Assembly (NCBI RefSeq): GCF_000412635.1
Contig: NZ_ASTG01000005.1
Span: 186,001-250,000 of the forward strand
Origin: Sphingobium bisphenolivorans
GTDB taxonomy: Bacteria; Pseudomonadota; Alphaproteobacteria; Sphingomonadales; Sphingomonadaceae
DNA length: 64,000 nucleotides
Reading direction: 5' to 3'
Positions within the stretch are counted from its first letter, which is position 1. The number at the start of each line of letters is the position of its first letter. Of the stretch, positions 17,735 to 27,610 are shown piece by piece. Position numbers and translations under genes: made by a program. The notes below the pieces were generated by a model. That model was not told the origin of the DNA, did not search any database, and worked only from the letters and a program-made list of their open reading frames with translations.

Positions 17735-19819
17735 ATGTCCAGTAGGGTGTCGCCTCGTCCTCCTGTTTTAGCAACGGTTCGTATGCCTCTGATCGCCTTG
17801 TTACTTTTCACCGCCGGCGCCAGCGCCCAGACGGAAAACCCTGCTCCCGCGCCTGCCTCCGGCTACCCGGCCGGCGCCGTCGTGCAGCAGATTCCCAAAT
17901 CGGCCGAGCCCAGCCCGTGGCAGCGGGCGGCGAGTCGGATCGGCGTAGCTAACGATCCCGCCGTCGCCTCCACCATTGCGCAATGGCGCTCCTTGCAGCA
18001 GAGCGATGGCCTGGGTTTCTCCACCTACGCCAGCTTCATCATGGCGAACCCCGGCTGGCCGGGCGAGGACCGGATGCGCCGGCTCGCGGAAACCAGCATC
18101 AATCCCAACAGCTACGATCCGGTGCAGGTCACGGCCTTCTTCAGCCGCTTCCCTCCGCGTACCGCGACCGGCCATGCCCGCAACGCGCTGGCGCTGATGC
18201 AGATGAACCGCATGGGCGAGGCCCGCCTCGCCGCGCGCAACGCCTGGATCAGCGGCCCGCTCTCGATCGATGACGAGGCGCGGCTGCGTTCGCTCTTCGG
18301 GTCGAGCTGGACTTCGGTCGAGCATGACCTGCGCGCCGACGCTCTGCTGTGGAAAGGCGACATCGCCGGGGCGCAGCGGACATTCGCCTATGTGACGCCT
18401 GCCCGCCGCCCGATTTACGAAGCTCGCATCGCTTTCCGGCAGAAGGCGCCCGACGCCGCGTCCCGGATGCAGTTGGCCGACGCGGTCGGGGCGACCGATG
18501 CGGGCTATGTCGCGGACAAGGCGACCTGGTTCCTCAATAGCGGCAACTGGATCGCCGGGCGCCAATATCTCGCCAATCGGCCGACGCTGACCTTCCGGCC
18601 GGCCGACGCCGAAAAATGGTACGAGATATTGCTGACGCAGGCCCGCGCCGCCGCCAACGACAGCCAGTGGAGCTTCGCCTACGGCATCGCCAGCAAACTG
18701 GACGACGCCTATCTGCCCGGTACCGACGTCACCACCCGGCCGATCGGGGAGCGTGACGATTATACCAGCCTGGCCTGGCTTGCCGGATCGACAGCCTTCT
18801 ACAACCTCAACAAGCCCAACGACGCGGCGGAGATGTTCCGCCGCTACGCCACCGCCGCCAAGTCGCCCCAGACCCAGTCCAAGGGCTTTTACTGGGCCGG
18901 CCGCGCGGCGTTGCAGGCGGGGGATAGCGCCACGGCGAACAGCTATTTCGCCCGCGCCTCGGTCTTCCCCGACCAGTTTTACGGCCAACTGGCGCTCGAG
19001 CGGCTCGGTCGTTCCGTGCCCCCGCCCGCAACCGTGGAACGGCCGGTCGAAATTTCTTCGGCGGAGCGTACCGCCTTTGCCAACCGCTCGGTCGTCCGTG
19101 CCGTCAAGGCGCTCGGCGAAATGGGCTATTGGGAAGATCAGAGCAAGTTCGCCCGCGCCATCGCCAACAATGCCGACAGCGATGCCGACCATTTTCTCGC
19201 CGTCGAGCTCGCCAAGAATATCGGCCGTCCCGACATGGGCGTGATGGTCGGCCGCCGCGCCGTTTCCAGCGGCCTCACCGGCTATGGCGAAAGCGCCTTT
19301 CCGCGTGTTCCCGTGCCGTCTGAGGCGCAATATAACTGGACGATGGTCCATGCCATCGCGCGTCAGGAAAGCCAGTTCGACCGGCAGATCGTCAGCCATG
19401 CCGGCGCGCGCGGCCTGATGCAGCTGATGCCCGGCACCGCGCGCGAGCAGGCGGGAAAACTGGGCATGAGCTATGATCCGAGCTCGCTCAACGATCCCAG
19501 CTATAACATCATGCTCGGCTCCTCCTATTTCCAGCGGATGCTCGACTATTATGGCGGCAGCTACCCGCTGGCGGTCGCCGCCTATAATGCTGGCCCCGGC
19601 AATGTGAACCGGTGGATCTCGGCCAATGGCGACCCGCGCCTGCCGGGCGCCGACATGCTCCGCTGGATCGAGCGGATCCCGCTGTTCGAGACGCGCAACT
19701 ATGTGCAGCGCGTGCTGGAAAATGCCGTCGTCTATGATGCGATGAACCCCTCGCGCGCCCGCTTCCGCAGCACCAACACGCCGCTCAGCCGTTATCTCGG
19801 CAAGCAGACACCCGGCTGA
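17735..19819 (+). CDS. Soluble lytic murein transglycosylase (Slt family)
   Basis: A 694-residue periplasmic enzyme that cleaves the MurNAc-GlcNAc bond of peptidoglycan and forms 1,6-anhydro ends. A signal peptide (MPLIALLLFTAGASAQ) ends near residue 33. A long alpha-superhelical region of short repeats follows, and the C-terminal SLT domain has the catalytic Glu in ARQESQFD, then GLMQLMPGTAREQ and VAAYNAGPGNVNRW. The length is that of the Slt70 group. greB follows 20 bases later on the same strand. The initiating ATG at 17735 has a second ATG 16 codons on that would still keep the signal peptide. Confidence 0.93.
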   Translation: MSSRVSPRPPVLATVRMPLIALLLFTAGASAQTENPAPAPASGYPAGAVVQQIPKSAEPSPWQRAASRIGVANDPAVASTIAQWRSLQQSDGLGFSTYASFIMANPGWPGEDRMRRLAETSINPNSYDPVQVTAFFSRFPPRTATGHARNALALMQMNRMGEARLAARNAWISGPLSIDDEARLRSLFGSSWTSVEHDLRADALLWKGDIAGAQRTFAYVTPARRPIYEARIAFRQKAPDAASRMQLADAVGATDAGYVADKATWFLNSGNWIAGRQYLANRPTLTFRPADAEKWYEILLTQARAAANDSQWSFAYGIASKLDDAYLPGTDVTTRPIGERDDYTSLAWLAGSTAFYNLNKPNDAAEMFRRYATAAKSPQTQSKGFYWAGRAALQAGDSATANSYFARASVFPDQFYGQLALERLGRSVPPPATVERPVEISSAERTAFANRSVVRAVKALGEMGYWEDQSKFARAIANNADSDADHFLAVELAKNIGRPDMGVMVGRRAVSSGLTGYGESAFPRVPVPSEAQYNWTMVHAIARQESQFDRQIVSHAGARGLMQLMPGTAREQAGKLGMSYDPSSLNDPSYNIMLGSSYFQRMLDYYGGSYPLAVAAYNAGPGNVNRWISANGDPRLPGADMLRWIERIPLFETRNYVQRVLENAVVYDAMNPSRARFRSTNTPLSRYLGKQTPG

Positions 19820-19839
19820 ACCTGCGCTATGGGCGGGGC

Positions 19840-20325
19840 ATGAGCACCGCCCATCCCAATTACATCACGCCCGAAGGCTTCTCGAAGCTGCGCGCGGAAT
19901 ATGACCGGTTGCTCGGCATCGAGCGTCCCCGGATCGTGGAGATCGTCAGCTGGGCGGCAGGCAATGGCGACCGCAGCGAGAATGGCGACTATCTCTACGG
20001 CCGCAAGCGGATGCGGGAGATTGACGGCCAGCTGCGCCGCCTGTCGAAGAAGATGAAGGACGCGAAGGTCGTCGACCCACGCCAGCAGCCCGATAAGGCC
20101 CGGGTCTATTTCGGCGCGACCGTCACCATAGCGGACGAGGATGACAAGCATCGCACTGTCACCATCGTCGGCAATGACGAGGCGGACGCGAGCAACGGGC
20201 GCATCGGCTGGAGCAGTCCCATTGCCCGCGCCTTACGTGGGGCGGCGATAGGCGACCTGCGCCGCGTCATGCTCCCCGCTGGCGAAAAGGAATATGAGGT
20301 GATGGCGATCCGCTATCCGGAGTGA
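19840..20325 (+). CDS. greB: Transcription elongation factor GreB-like
   Basis: A 161-residue Gre factor, which rescues backtracked RNA polymerase by stimulating RNA cleavage. The N-terminal coiled coil carries the acidic tip NGDRSENGDYLYGRKRM, with the catalytic Asp and Glu. The C-terminal FKBP-like domain contains YFGATVTIADED and ends AIRYPE. The length and the R-K-R motif after the tip favour GreB over GreA. It sits 20 bases after the transglycosylase and is probably read from the same transcript. Confidence 0.9.
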   Translation: MSTAHPNYITPEGFSKLRAEYDRLLGIERPRIVEIVSWAAGNGDRSENGDYLYGRKRMREIDGQLRRLSKKMKDAKVVDPRQQPDKARVYFGATVTIADEDDKHRTVTIVGNDEADASNGRIGWSSPIARALRGAAIGDLRRVMLPAGEKEYEVMAIRYPE

Positions 20326-20346
20326 TGCGCCTCACCCGGCGGCATC

Positions 20347-20532
20347 TTACTCATGCGGTCGAAGCGCCCGGTTCAAACTGTCCATTACCTCGGCGATCGG
20401 TTCGGTCACCGTCACGCTGCGCCCTTCGCCGAAGCGTATGCGCGTGCCGCCGGTGACGGATGAAACGAAGGTAACCTGCGCGGCGTTGATGGCCGTTTCC
20501 GTACGATCGGCACCGACGAACATGGCGAGCAT
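20347..20532 (-). CDS. Small conserved-looking protein of unknown function
   Basis: A 61-residue protein starting MLAMFVGADRTETAINAAQ and ending in NRALRPHE. A good ribosome binding site, AAGGAGAGG, lies four bases before the ATG, which supports a real gene. The pattern of short strands (VTFVSSV, TRIRFGEGRSVTV) and a final helix (AEVMDSLNRAL) resembles small FlbD-like proteins, but the similarity is too weak for a name. It is convergent with greB and lies downstream of the MCP-like gene on the same strand. Confidence 0.6.
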   Translation of the reverse strand: MLAMFVGADRTETAINAAQVTFVSSVTGGTRIRFGEGRSVTVTEPIAEVMDSLNRALRPHE

Positions 20533-20601
20533 GCATCCTCTCCTTCTTTTCTGGAAGCAGAGCCTAACCCGATTTGTGCGGGAAACCAGTATGTTTTCGC
20601 G

Positions 20602-21915
20602 TCAGCCTTCTCGAATAGCGCCGATGAAGCTGCTGGCGCGCGCGTCCAGCCTCTGCGCCTCCTCCACCAGTCGGCTTGCGGCGCTGCGCATCATCCGCGC
20701 GCCTTGTGCCGCCGCATCGGCATTGAGGCTGATCTGGCTCGCGCTGGTGCGGATATGATCGCTGGAGCGGCCCGCTTCCTCGACATTGCCCGCCATTTCG
20801 CGGCTGAATGCACCATGCCGGGCAACCGCCCCGAACACGGATGCGGAGAGCCTGCCCGCCGTGGCGACGGCCCCACCCATATGCTCGTGCCCGCGCGCGA
20901 CCAGATCGACGCTGTTGCGGACGAGTTCGACCCGCCGTGCAATCTCCGCCGCTGCCTCGCGCGTCTGTCCGGCGAGCGACTTCACCTCACGCGCGACGAC
21001 CGCAAAGCCCCGGCCCGCTTCACCGGCCCGCGCGGCTTCGATACCGGCGTTCAGCGCCAGCGTCGTCGTGGCCCGCGCGATGCTGTCGATCAGAGCGGTG
21101 ATCTCGCCGATCCCGTCCGCCTCCGCGCTCAGGGCGCGAGTCTGGGCCGATCCCTGGCGGGCCTGATCCACGGCGGCGCGAATCGCATCGCCGGCGCGGC
21201 GTACCTCATCCTCCATCGACTGGAACAGCAGCCCTAGCTCCCGCCCAGATGCCGCGATGCCGTTCAGATTGTCGGCCGTCTGCGCCGCCGCCACCGCCAT
21301 GCCGGCCGCCGCCCGACCATTATGCGCGGCATGCTCCACCGCATCCTGCGCGGCTGTTGACAGCATGTCGGTCATGCTCAGCAAGTCGGCGATCAGCTTT
21401 TCCACATCTCCCCTGAAGGAGGCGCTTTCCCGCGTCACCCGGTCCAGCCGCTCGACCCGCGCCCTGGCGATGCGCGCATCCCGGTCGGCTGTGAGCCGCA
21501 GCAGCAACTGCCCGTCGGCGACCCCGACATAGCGCCCTGCCTCCACCACGATCAGCCCTTCGTAGCCCTGCCCCTGCACCGCGTAAAGATCGATCAGCGC
21601 CTCGATACTGCTGCTCCGTTCCACACAGGCGCAGGCGCGCACATGCTCGTCCAGCCGGCCGCCGAAGCTGGGGTTACGCAGCAGCGCATGGCCATAGGGA
21701 TTGAACAGGATGCGCCGCATGTCGCGCTCATAGATGGCGCCCACCGGCCGCTGCTCACCATCGAGGACGGGCAGCAGGCGTAGCGTGGGTTCTGCCTGGA
21801 AATGATCGACCGCCTCGCTGAGCGGCCTCCCCAATGCGATCGCAAGGCTGAACGCGACGAGCGACAGCGCCGCCGGGGTTGCAGGTTGAGGATCGAGCAG
21901 ATGGGGCGCGTACAT
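20602..21915 (-). CDS. Soluble methyl-accepting chemotaxis protein with CBS-like sensor
   Basis: A 437-residue receptor without membrane segments. Residues about 30-150 look like a CBS-pair sensor ([34 protein letters not shown], then [26 protein letters not shown]). The rest is a coiled-coil signalling domain whose hairpin tip has the MCP sequence ([30 protein letters not shown]). It should therefore dock to CheA/CheW or to a related kinase from the cytoplasm. No che genes are nearby apart from the broken receiver at 4.4 kb. The ligand is unknown; CBS pairs often bind adenine nucleotides. Confidence 0.85.
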   Translation of the reverse strand: MYAPHLLDPQPATPAALSLVAFSLAIALGRPLSEAVDHFQAEPTLRLLPVLDGEQRPVGAIYERDMRRILFNPYGHALLRNPSFGGRLDEHVRACACVERSSSIEALIDLYAVQGQGYEGLIVVEAGRYVGVADGQLLLRLTADRDARIARARVERLDRVTRESASFRGDVEKLIADLLSMTDMLSTAAQDAVEHAAHNGRAAAGMAVAAAQTADNLNGIAASGRELGLLFQSMEDEVRRAGDAIRAAVDQARQGSAQTRALSAEADGIGEITALIDSIARATTTLALNAGIEAARAGEAGRGFAVVAREVKSLAGQTREAAAEIARRVELVRNSVDLVARGHEHMGGAVATAGRLSASVFGAVARHGAFSREMAGNVEEAGRSSDHIRTSASQISLNADAAAQGARMMRSAASRLVEEAQRLDARASSFIGAIREG

Positions 21916-21985
21916 AGGCGCGGATTAAAAGGGCAATGGTAAATGCCGAGTTAGGATTTGATGACACTTATGTTACAAGGCACTG

Positions 21986-22780
21986 TTATTTAACGTCTTT
22001 AACCGGGCTATAGCCGAATGCCTGCTGCGCCAGCCGCACCACCGCCGGATCAGCCGCCGGAAAGTCCATCGGCACCAGCTTCTCAAGCCGATCTGCGACA
22101 TAGGTCAGAGCCGCGATCCGGCCTGCCTTGCGATCATTATTGTCGATCACATGCCAGCGCGCGCCCTTCTTGTCGGTCTTATCGAACATATCTTCCAGCG
22201 CTTCGAGATAGTCCGGCCGCCGTGCCCGATTGCGATAATCGTCCGCGCCGGTCTTCCACCGCTTCCACGGCGTGTCGAGCCGCTGGGCGAGTTGCTCGTC
22301 CTGCGTCTTCTGCGTGATATGGACGAACAGTTTGACGAAGTTCGTCCCCGCATCGATCTGCTGACGTTCGAAGGCGTTGATCTCGTCATAGGCGCGCTTC
22401 CATTCCGCCTTGGAGCAGAAGCCCTCGACCCGCTCGACCAGCACCCGGCCATACCAGCTGCGGTCGAAGACGGCGATGTTCTTGCCCGCAGGAAGCCGGG
22501 TCCAGAAGCGCCAGAGGAAATGACGGTCCCGCTCTTCCTGCGTCGGCGCGAAGATCGGGTGGACATGATAATAGCGCGGGTCCCATTCAGCGGTCATCCG
22601 CTTGATGATCCCGCCCTTCCCCGCCGCGTCCCAGCCTTCGAACAGGATGACGCTGCGCCGGTCGTGGATGACATGCGCGACCTGGATTTTGGCGAGCCGC
22701 TTCTGAACGTCGGACAGCGCCTGATCATAATCGCCCTCGAACGGCGCGCCCTTTTCATAGTCGGAAAGATCGATCGCCAT
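21986..22780 (-). CDS. ppk2: Polyphosphate kinase 2
   Basis: A 264-residue single-domain PPK2, which transfers phosphate between polyphosphate and nucleoside di- or monophosphates. The Walker A motif EGWDAAGKGG, the motif FWTRLPAGKNIAVFDRSWYGRV and the C-terminal ARWHVIDNNDR region are all present. Family members of this length act on nucleoside diphosphates (class I), but the class cannot be fixed from motifs alone. It lies downstream of aspS on the same strand, separated from it by a terminator hairpin. Confidence 0.93.
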   Translation of the reverse strand: MAIDLSDYEKGAPFEGDYDQALSDVQKRLAKIQVAHVIHDRRSVILFEGWDAAGKGGIIKRMTAEWDPRYYHVHPIFAPTQEERDRHFLWRFWTRLPAGKNIAVFDRSWYGRVLVERVEGFCSKAEWKRAYDEINAFERQQIDAGTNFVKLFVHITQKTQDEQLAQRLDTPWKRWKTGADDYRNRARRPDYLEALEDMFDKTDKKGARWHVIDNNDRKAGRIAALTYVADRLEKLVPMDFPAADPAVVRLAQQAFGYSPVKDVK

Positions 22781-22798
22781 TCTCCGCTCCCGAATAGC

Positions 22799-22836
22799 AA
22801 AGCCCCGCCCCTGTTAGAGAACAGGGACGGGGCTTT
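22799..22836. terminator. Terminator hairpin between aspS and ppk2
   Basis: Arms AAAGCCCCGCCCCTGTT and AACAGGGACGGGGCTTT pair over 17 positions with one mismatch around the loop AGAG. The A/T ends of the stem provide a short U run on either strand. It lies 25 bases after the aspS stop and would end most aspS transcription before ppk2. Confidence 0.82.
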
Positions 22837-22860
22837 AACAAGTCGGCAAGCGAATTGGTT

Positions 22861-24645
22861 TCAGGCCTTGGCCTGTGGCTCCACCACGCGGATGTTGAGC
22901 TCGCGGAGCTGCTTGAACTCTGCCGCGCTCGGCGCGCCCATCAGCAGGTCCTCGGCGCGCTGGTTCATCGGGAACAGCGTGATCTCCCGCAGATTCTGCG
23001 CGCCGCAGAGCAGCATCACGATGCGGTCGACGCCCGCCGCCATGCCGCCATGGGGCGGCGCGCCGTACTGGAACGCGCGGTAGAGGCCGCCGAAGCGCTC
23101 CTCGACATCCTGCTGGCTGAGGCCCACCTTTTCGAACGCCTTGACCATCAGTTCGGGCGACTGGTTGCGGATCGACCCGGACGCGATCTCATAGCCGTTG
23201 CAGACCATATCATATTGATAGGCGTTGATCGTCAGCGGGTCCTGGTTGTTGAGCGCCTCTAGCCCGCCCTGCGGCATGGAAAAGGGGTTGTGCGCGAAGT
23301 CGATCGACTTCGTCTCCTCATCATATTCGTAGAAGGGAAAATCGACGATCCAGCACAATTCGAACCGGTCCTTGTCGATCAGGTCCAGCTGCTCGCCCAC
23401 GCGAATGCGCGCGAGGCCGGCCAGCTTCGCCGCCTGGCTTTCCTTGCCCGCCGCGAAGAACACGCCATCATTGGGGCCAAGGCCCAGCGCCTCGATCAGC
23501 TTGGCGGTGCGATCCTCGCCATGATTCTTGGCGATCGGGCCGCCCGGCACACCGTCCTTGATGTTGATGTAGCCAAGGCCCGAATAGCCTTCGCTGCGCG
23601 CCCAATTATTCATGTCATCGAAGAATTTGCGGCTGCCCGCGCCCGCACCGGGCGCCGGGATCGCGCGGATCACGCTGCCGCTATCCACCAGCGAGGCGAA
23701 GATGCCGAAGCCCGATCCCACGAAATGCTCCGTCACGTCGGTGATCAGGATCGGGTTGCGCAGGTCGGGCTTGTCCGAGCCGTATTTCAGCATGGCTTCG
23801 GCATGGGGAATGCGCGGGAAGCTGCCCGCCGGGGTCACCGGCTTACCCTCGGCGAATGCCTCGAACACCTGAGCGATCACGGGCTCCATCGTATTCCACA
23901 CGTCTTCCTGCGTGACGAAGCTCATTTCGAGGTCAAGCTGGTAGAATTCGCCGGGCAGACGGTCGGCGCGCGGGTCCTCGTCACGGAAGCAGGGCGCGAT
24001 CTGGAAATAACGGTCGAAGCCCGCGACCATCAGCAACTGCTTATATTGCTGCGGCGCCTGCGGCAGGGCGTAGAACTTCCCGGCATGAATTCGGCTCGGC
24101 ACCAGAAAGTCGCGCGCGCCTTCGGGGCTGCTCGCGGTCAGGATCGGTGTCGAATATTCGGTGAAGCCTGCCCCTTCCATCCGCCGGCGCATGTCGGAGA
24201 TGATCTTGGTGCGCTTCACGATGTTCGCATGCAGCGTCTCGCGCCGCAGGTCAAGGAAGCGGTAGCGCAGGCGGATATCCTCGGGATATTCCTGCTCGCC
24301 CGCCACCGGCAGCGGCAGCTCCGCAGCGGCGGAGAGCACCGTCACGCTGTCGGCGACGATCTCGATCTCGCCGGTCGCCATCCGGGGATTGATCGCCTCG
24401 GCCGCGCGCGCGACCACCTTGCCTTCGATCGTCACCACCGATTCGAGCCGCAGCGTCTCCAGCACCTTCAGCGGCCCGCTGTCCGCCTTCGCCACGATCT
24501 GGGTGATGCCATAATGATCGCGCAGGTCGACGAACAGCACGCCGCCATGATCGCGCTTGCGATGGACCCAGCCGGAAACCCGCACGTCATTGCCCACCTC
24601 AGCCGTCGTGAGGGCGCCGCAGGTGTGGGTGCGATAGGCGTGCAT
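22861..24645 (-). CDS. aspS: Aspartyl-tRNA synthetase
   Basis: A 594-residue class II synthetase of the bacterial type that charges tRNA(Asp). The N-terminal OB-fold begins [15 protein letters not shown] and contains [19 protein letters not shown]. Motif 2 is in [15 protein letters not shown] and motif 3 in [12 protein letters not shown]. The bacterial GAD insertion domain lies between them (about residues 300-420). Many alphaproteobacteria use a non-discriminating AspRS that also charges tRNA(Asn); this cannot be decided here. It is divergent from rnd with about 130 bases between the starts. Confidence 0.97.
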   Translation of the reverse strand: MHAYRTHTCGALTTAEVGNDVRVSGWVHRKRDHGGVLFVDLRDHYGITQIVAKADSGPLKVLETLRLESVVTIEGKVVARAAEAINPRMATGEIEIVADSVTVLSAAAELPLPVAGEQEYPEDIRLRYRFLDLRRETLHANIVKRTKIISDMRRRMEGAGFTEYSTPILTASSPEGARDFLVPSRIHAGKFYALPQAPQQYKQLLMVAGFDRYFQIAPCFRDEDPRADRLPGEFYQLDLEMSFVTQEDVWNTMEPVIAQVFEAFAEGKPVTPAGSFPRIPHAEAMLKYGSDKPDLRNPILITDVTEHFVGSGFGIFASLVDSGSVIRAIPAPGAGAGSRKFFDDMNNWARSEGYSGLGYINIKDGVPGGPIAKNHGEDRTAKLIEALGLGPNDGVFFAAGKESQAAKLAGLARIRVGEQLDLIDKDRFELCWIVDFPFYEYDEETKSIDFAHNPFSMPQGGLEALNNQDPLTINAYQYDMVCNGYEIASGSIRNQSPELMVKAFEKVGLSQQDVEERFGGLYRAFQYGAPPHGGMAAGVDRIVMLLCGAQNLREITLFPMNQRAEDLLMGAPSAAEFKQLRELNIRVVEPQAKA

Positions 24646-24774
24646 GGCGTTTAGCTTCTTTCAGTTTCGTTTTACGGAAATGACAAATTGTTGAAGCCCC
24701 GCTATGGGCGGTCTTGTCGAATAGCGACGAGCCCGCCGGGGAGCGGGCCAGCCCATAATAAGATCGAAGACCAT

Positions 24775-25941
24775 ATGCAAATCCATCCGCTGATTACTGA
24801 CAGCAAGACTCTCGCCCAATTCTGCGCCCGTATCGCCAAATCGCCATACATTGCGGTCGATACCGAGTTCATGCGCGAAAACAGCTACTGGCCCGATCTC
24901 TGCCTCGTACAGGTCGCCGACTCCAACGAAGCGGCCGCGATCGATCCCAAGGCGGCCGGCCTCGACCTGTCCCCGCTGCTCGACCTGATGGTCGACAATG
25001 AGGATGTGCTGAAGGTCTTTCACGCCGGCGGCCAGGACCTTGAGATCATCTACAATCTGACCGGCAAGACGCCGCACCCGATGTTCGACACGCAGATTGC
25101 GGCCATGGCGCTCGGCCTTGGCGAGCAGATCGGCTACGGCAATCTGGTCGATGCCTGGCTCGGCGTGCAGCTCGACAAGGGCGCACGCTTCACCGACTGG
25201 GCGCGCCGCCCGCTCGACAAGCGCCAGATCGACTATGCGATCGGCGATGTCACCTATCTCATCCAGATTTTCCCCAAAATGCTGGAGGAACTGCGCCGCA
25301 CCGGTCGGGGCGACTGGCTGGATCAGGAGATGGAGCGGATCAGTGACGCTTCCAATTATGAGAACAAGCCGGAGGATGCCTGGCAGCGCGTTCGCATCGC
25401 CAGCCGCAAGGCCGATGTTCTCGGTCGGTTGAAGGCGCTCGCCGCCTGGCGCGAGATCGAGGCCCAGGACAAGAATCTCCCCCGCGGCCGCATCGTCAAG
25501 GATGAGACGCTGGCCGACATCGCCAGCCACCCGCCGCGTGCGCAGGAGGATCTGGGCAAGGTGCGCGGCCTTTCCGCCACCTGGAAGACCAACGACATCG
25601 GCGCTCGCCTGATGCAGGCGCTTTCCAGCCACAAGCCGCTTGGCAAGGAGGAAATGCCCGAGCGCGATCCCAAGCGCCCCGGCCTTGGCAAGGACGGTGC
25701 GCTGGTGGCGGACCTGCTCAAGCTGCTGCTCAAGATCCGGTCGCGCGACATCAACGTCGCCGCCCGCCTGATCGCCCGCAGCGACGATATCGACGCGCTG
25801 GCCGCCGGGGTGCGGGACGACCTCTCGATCCTGGAGGGCTGGCGCTATGAACAGTTCGGCCGCGATGCGGTCGATCTGGTGGAGGGCCGCCTTGCCTTTG
25901 CGGTCAGAAATGGCCGTCTCAAAATGACGCGCACCGAATAG
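24775..25941 (+). CDS. rnd: Ribonuclease D
   Basis: A 388-residue 3'-5' exoribonuclease that trims tRNA and other stable RNA 3' ends. The DEDDy exonuclease motifs are present: DTEFMRE (Exo I), FHAGGQDLEI (Exo II) and YAIGDVTYL (Exo III). They are followed by two HRDC-like helical domains (ASRKADVLGRLKALAAWRE, VKDETLADIAS). The ATG at 24775 (MQIHPLITDSK) is chosen because conservation starts there; the frame is open further upstream without conserved residues. The I78-type lipoprotein gene follows 11 bases later. Confidence 0.94.
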   Translation: MQIHPLITDSKTLAQFCARIAKSPYIAVDTEFMRENSYWPDLCLVQVADSNEAAAIDPKAAGLDLSPLLDLMVDNEDVLKVFHAGGQDLEIIYNLTGKTPHPMFDTQIAAMALGLGEQIGYGNLVDAWLGVQLDKGARFTDWARRPLDKRQIDYAIGDVTYLIQIFPKMLEELRRTGRGDWLDQEMERISDASNYENKPEDAWQRVRIASRKADVLGRLKALAAWREIEAQDKNLPRGRIVKDETLADIASHPPRAQEDLGKVRGLSATWKTNDIGARLMQALSSHKPLGKEEMPERDPKRPGLGKDGALVADLLKLLLKIRSRDINVAARLIARSDDIDALAAGVRDDLSILEGWRYEQFGRDAVDLVEGRLAFAVRNGRLKMTRTE

Positions 25942-25952
25942 GAGAGCAGCCG

Positions 25953-26249
25953 ATGCGGATAACGGCGATGATCCTTTTGCCTCTGCTGGCGGCTTGCTCG
26001 GGCATGCAGGACGACCGCCCTGCCATCCCGTCAGAGACGGGCGAAGGCTCTTGCCGGAACGAAGGGCTCGACGGCTTCATCGGCCAGACCGCCAGCGCCG
26101 ATCTCGGCGCGCGGCTGCTCGACGCATCGAGGGCGCGGACCCTGCGCTGGGGCGCACCGGGCATGGCGATGACGATGGATTTTCGCGCCGACCGCCTCAC
26201 CGTCAGCTATGATGAGAAAATGCTGATCACTTCCGCGCGCTGCGGCTGA
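25953..26249 (+). CDS. I78-family peptidase inhibitor-like lipoprotein
   Basis: A 98-residue protein with a lipoprotein signal, MRITAMILLPLLAAC, with the lipobox Cys at residue 15. The mature part matches the small I78 inhibitor family: a Cys-containing start (GEGSCRNEGLDGFIGQTAS), a middle helix (LGARLLDASRARTLRW) and the end motif MDFRADRLTVSYDE. Family members inhibit serine proteases; this activity is inferred. AGGAG precedes the ATG, and the short gap to rnd suggests one transcript. It is convergent with the DUF418 gene. Confidence 0.82.
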   Translation: MRITAMILLPLLAACSGMQDDRPAIPSETGEGSCRNEGLDGFIGQTASADLGARLLDASRARTLRWGAPGMAMTMDFRADRLTVSYDEKMLITSARCG

Positions 26250-26262
26250 ACGCAAGCTCCCG

Positions 26263-27492
26263 TCAGGATCGTCCGGCGACGGAGCTCTGCAGGCTGGCTT
26301 CGAAAATCGCAGGGCGATTCCGACGGCGGAACGGGATATCCAACCGCGCCTGCGCCCCCGCGCGCCATAGCCACTCCATCGGCCCCAGCAGGAAATAGCG
26401 CCGCCACCAGATCGCCAGCGGAACCTGCGCCAACCCTGCCCCCAGTCCCAGCAGCACGGCTTCTTTCACGCCGATTGCGTCGCATAATCCCACGCCGAAA
26501 TGATAGAATAGCGGCACAAGCAACAGTGATTGGCCGATGTAGAAGGTGAGGGAGAGCCGCCCCAACGCGCAGAATGGTTGAAGCAATTTGCGCATGGGGC
26601 CGCTCCACAATGTCCGGAACAGCAGCAGATAAGCGAAGCTGGTGAGTAGGTCGGTCCAGCTTTCGACCAGCAGTTTCTGCCTTGCCGCTTCCGTCTCCGT
26701 GCCGATCCATCCTCGTGGGAAATAGAGCTTGCTGGCGATCAGCGCAGCCATCGCTGCCCCCGCAAGCAGCAGCAGGCGGCGCATCGGCCAGGGCGCGAAC
26801 GCGCCATCCTCGAAAAACCCTGTTCGGCCGAGGATCACGCCGATCAGCGCATAGCCGATCGTCTGAAGCGCGCGGCCCGACGCCAGCAGATAGGCCCATT
26901 TGTTCGCCTCGCCGGTCCAGGCATTCACCCGGATCACATCCGCCAACGACCCTGTGGCATAGACATGCCCGGCAATGTCCGTCCCCATATTCTGCGCGTT
27001 CGCCTGGACCGGAGCCACCCCATGGACGAGGCCGACCAGCATGAACGGCTGCGCGAAGCAGAGAAGCGCCGCGGCCAGCAACAGCCGGCGCGGCCCGATT
27101 GCCAGCATCGGCAGCAGCAGCAGTCCCACGATCGCCAGCGTCGTCAATATGTCGTCGCGATACAGAAGGCTATGGGCATACCCGATAGCCGCCAGCACGA
27201 TCATCCGCCGGCCGGAGACAACGGTAGCGGCGCTGCGGGCGCCATTGAGTTGCCCGCTCGCGACCCTATGGCAGCTGAAGCCGAAGCAGATGGCGAGCAA
27301 CGCGAACATCTTGCCCGCCAGGGCGCCATGGATGCCGCTCTGCATCAGCGAAGTGATGGTGGGGCCGCCCGCCGTGCAGTCATAATGTTCCTGGACATGG
27401 ACAAGCGCGATTCCGACCAGCGCCAAGCCGCGCAGGGCATCGACTGACCCTATCCTGTCAATGCTGCCGATGGGGCGACTGCCCACCACCAT
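26263..27492 (-). CDS. DUF418 (YeiB-type) multi-pass membrane protein
   Basis: A 409-residue protein with about ten hydrophobic helices. The N-terminal signature RIGSVDALRGLALVGIALVH and the C-terminal DUF418 region (RLSLTFYIGQSLLLVPLFYHFG, then PMEWLWRAGA) mark the YeiB/DUF418 family, distantly related to acyltransferase-3 membrane proteins. The substrate is unknown and no partner gene is adjacent. The GTP/ATP-type motifs of a transporter are absent. Confidence 0.87.
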   Translation of the reverse strand: MVVGSRPIGSIDRIGSVDALRGLALVGIALVHVQEHYDCTAGGPTITSLMQSGIHGALAGKMFALLAICFGFSCHRVASGQLNGARSAATVVSGRRMIVLAAIGYAHSLLYRDDILTTLAIVGLLLLPMLAIGPRRLLLAAALLCFAQPFMLVGLVHGVAPVQANAQNMGTDIAGHVYATGSLADVIRVNAWTGEANKWAYLLASGRALQTIGYALIGVILGRTGFFEDGAFAPWPMRRLLLLAGAAMAALIASKLYFPRGWIGTETEAARQKLLVESWTDLLTSFAYLLLFRTLWSGPMRKLLQPFCALGRLSLTFYIGQSLLLVPLFYHFGVGLCDAIGVKEAVLLGLGAGLAQVPLAIWWRRYFLLGPMEWLWRAGAQARLDIPFRRRNRPAIFEASLQSSVAGRS

Positions 27493-27610
27493 TGCGCCAT
27501 CCCTCCGTCCCGACCCTGCGATTTTGCAGAAGCCAAGCGCGCGAAAGAATAGGCATTTTCAACGACGGGTTATGAACGGTACGCCTTTCAGGATCACCCG
27601 CGCCTTCCGC

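Noticed and set aside
16180..17740. A tmRNA gene near smpB
   Set aside because: No tRNA-like ends or tag-coding sequence were seen; all of this stretch is occupied by smpB, dapA and short spacers.
21988..22004. TTAACGTCTTTAA near the ppk2 stop as a CtrA site
   Set aside because: The spacing is wrong and it lies at the end of a coding region.
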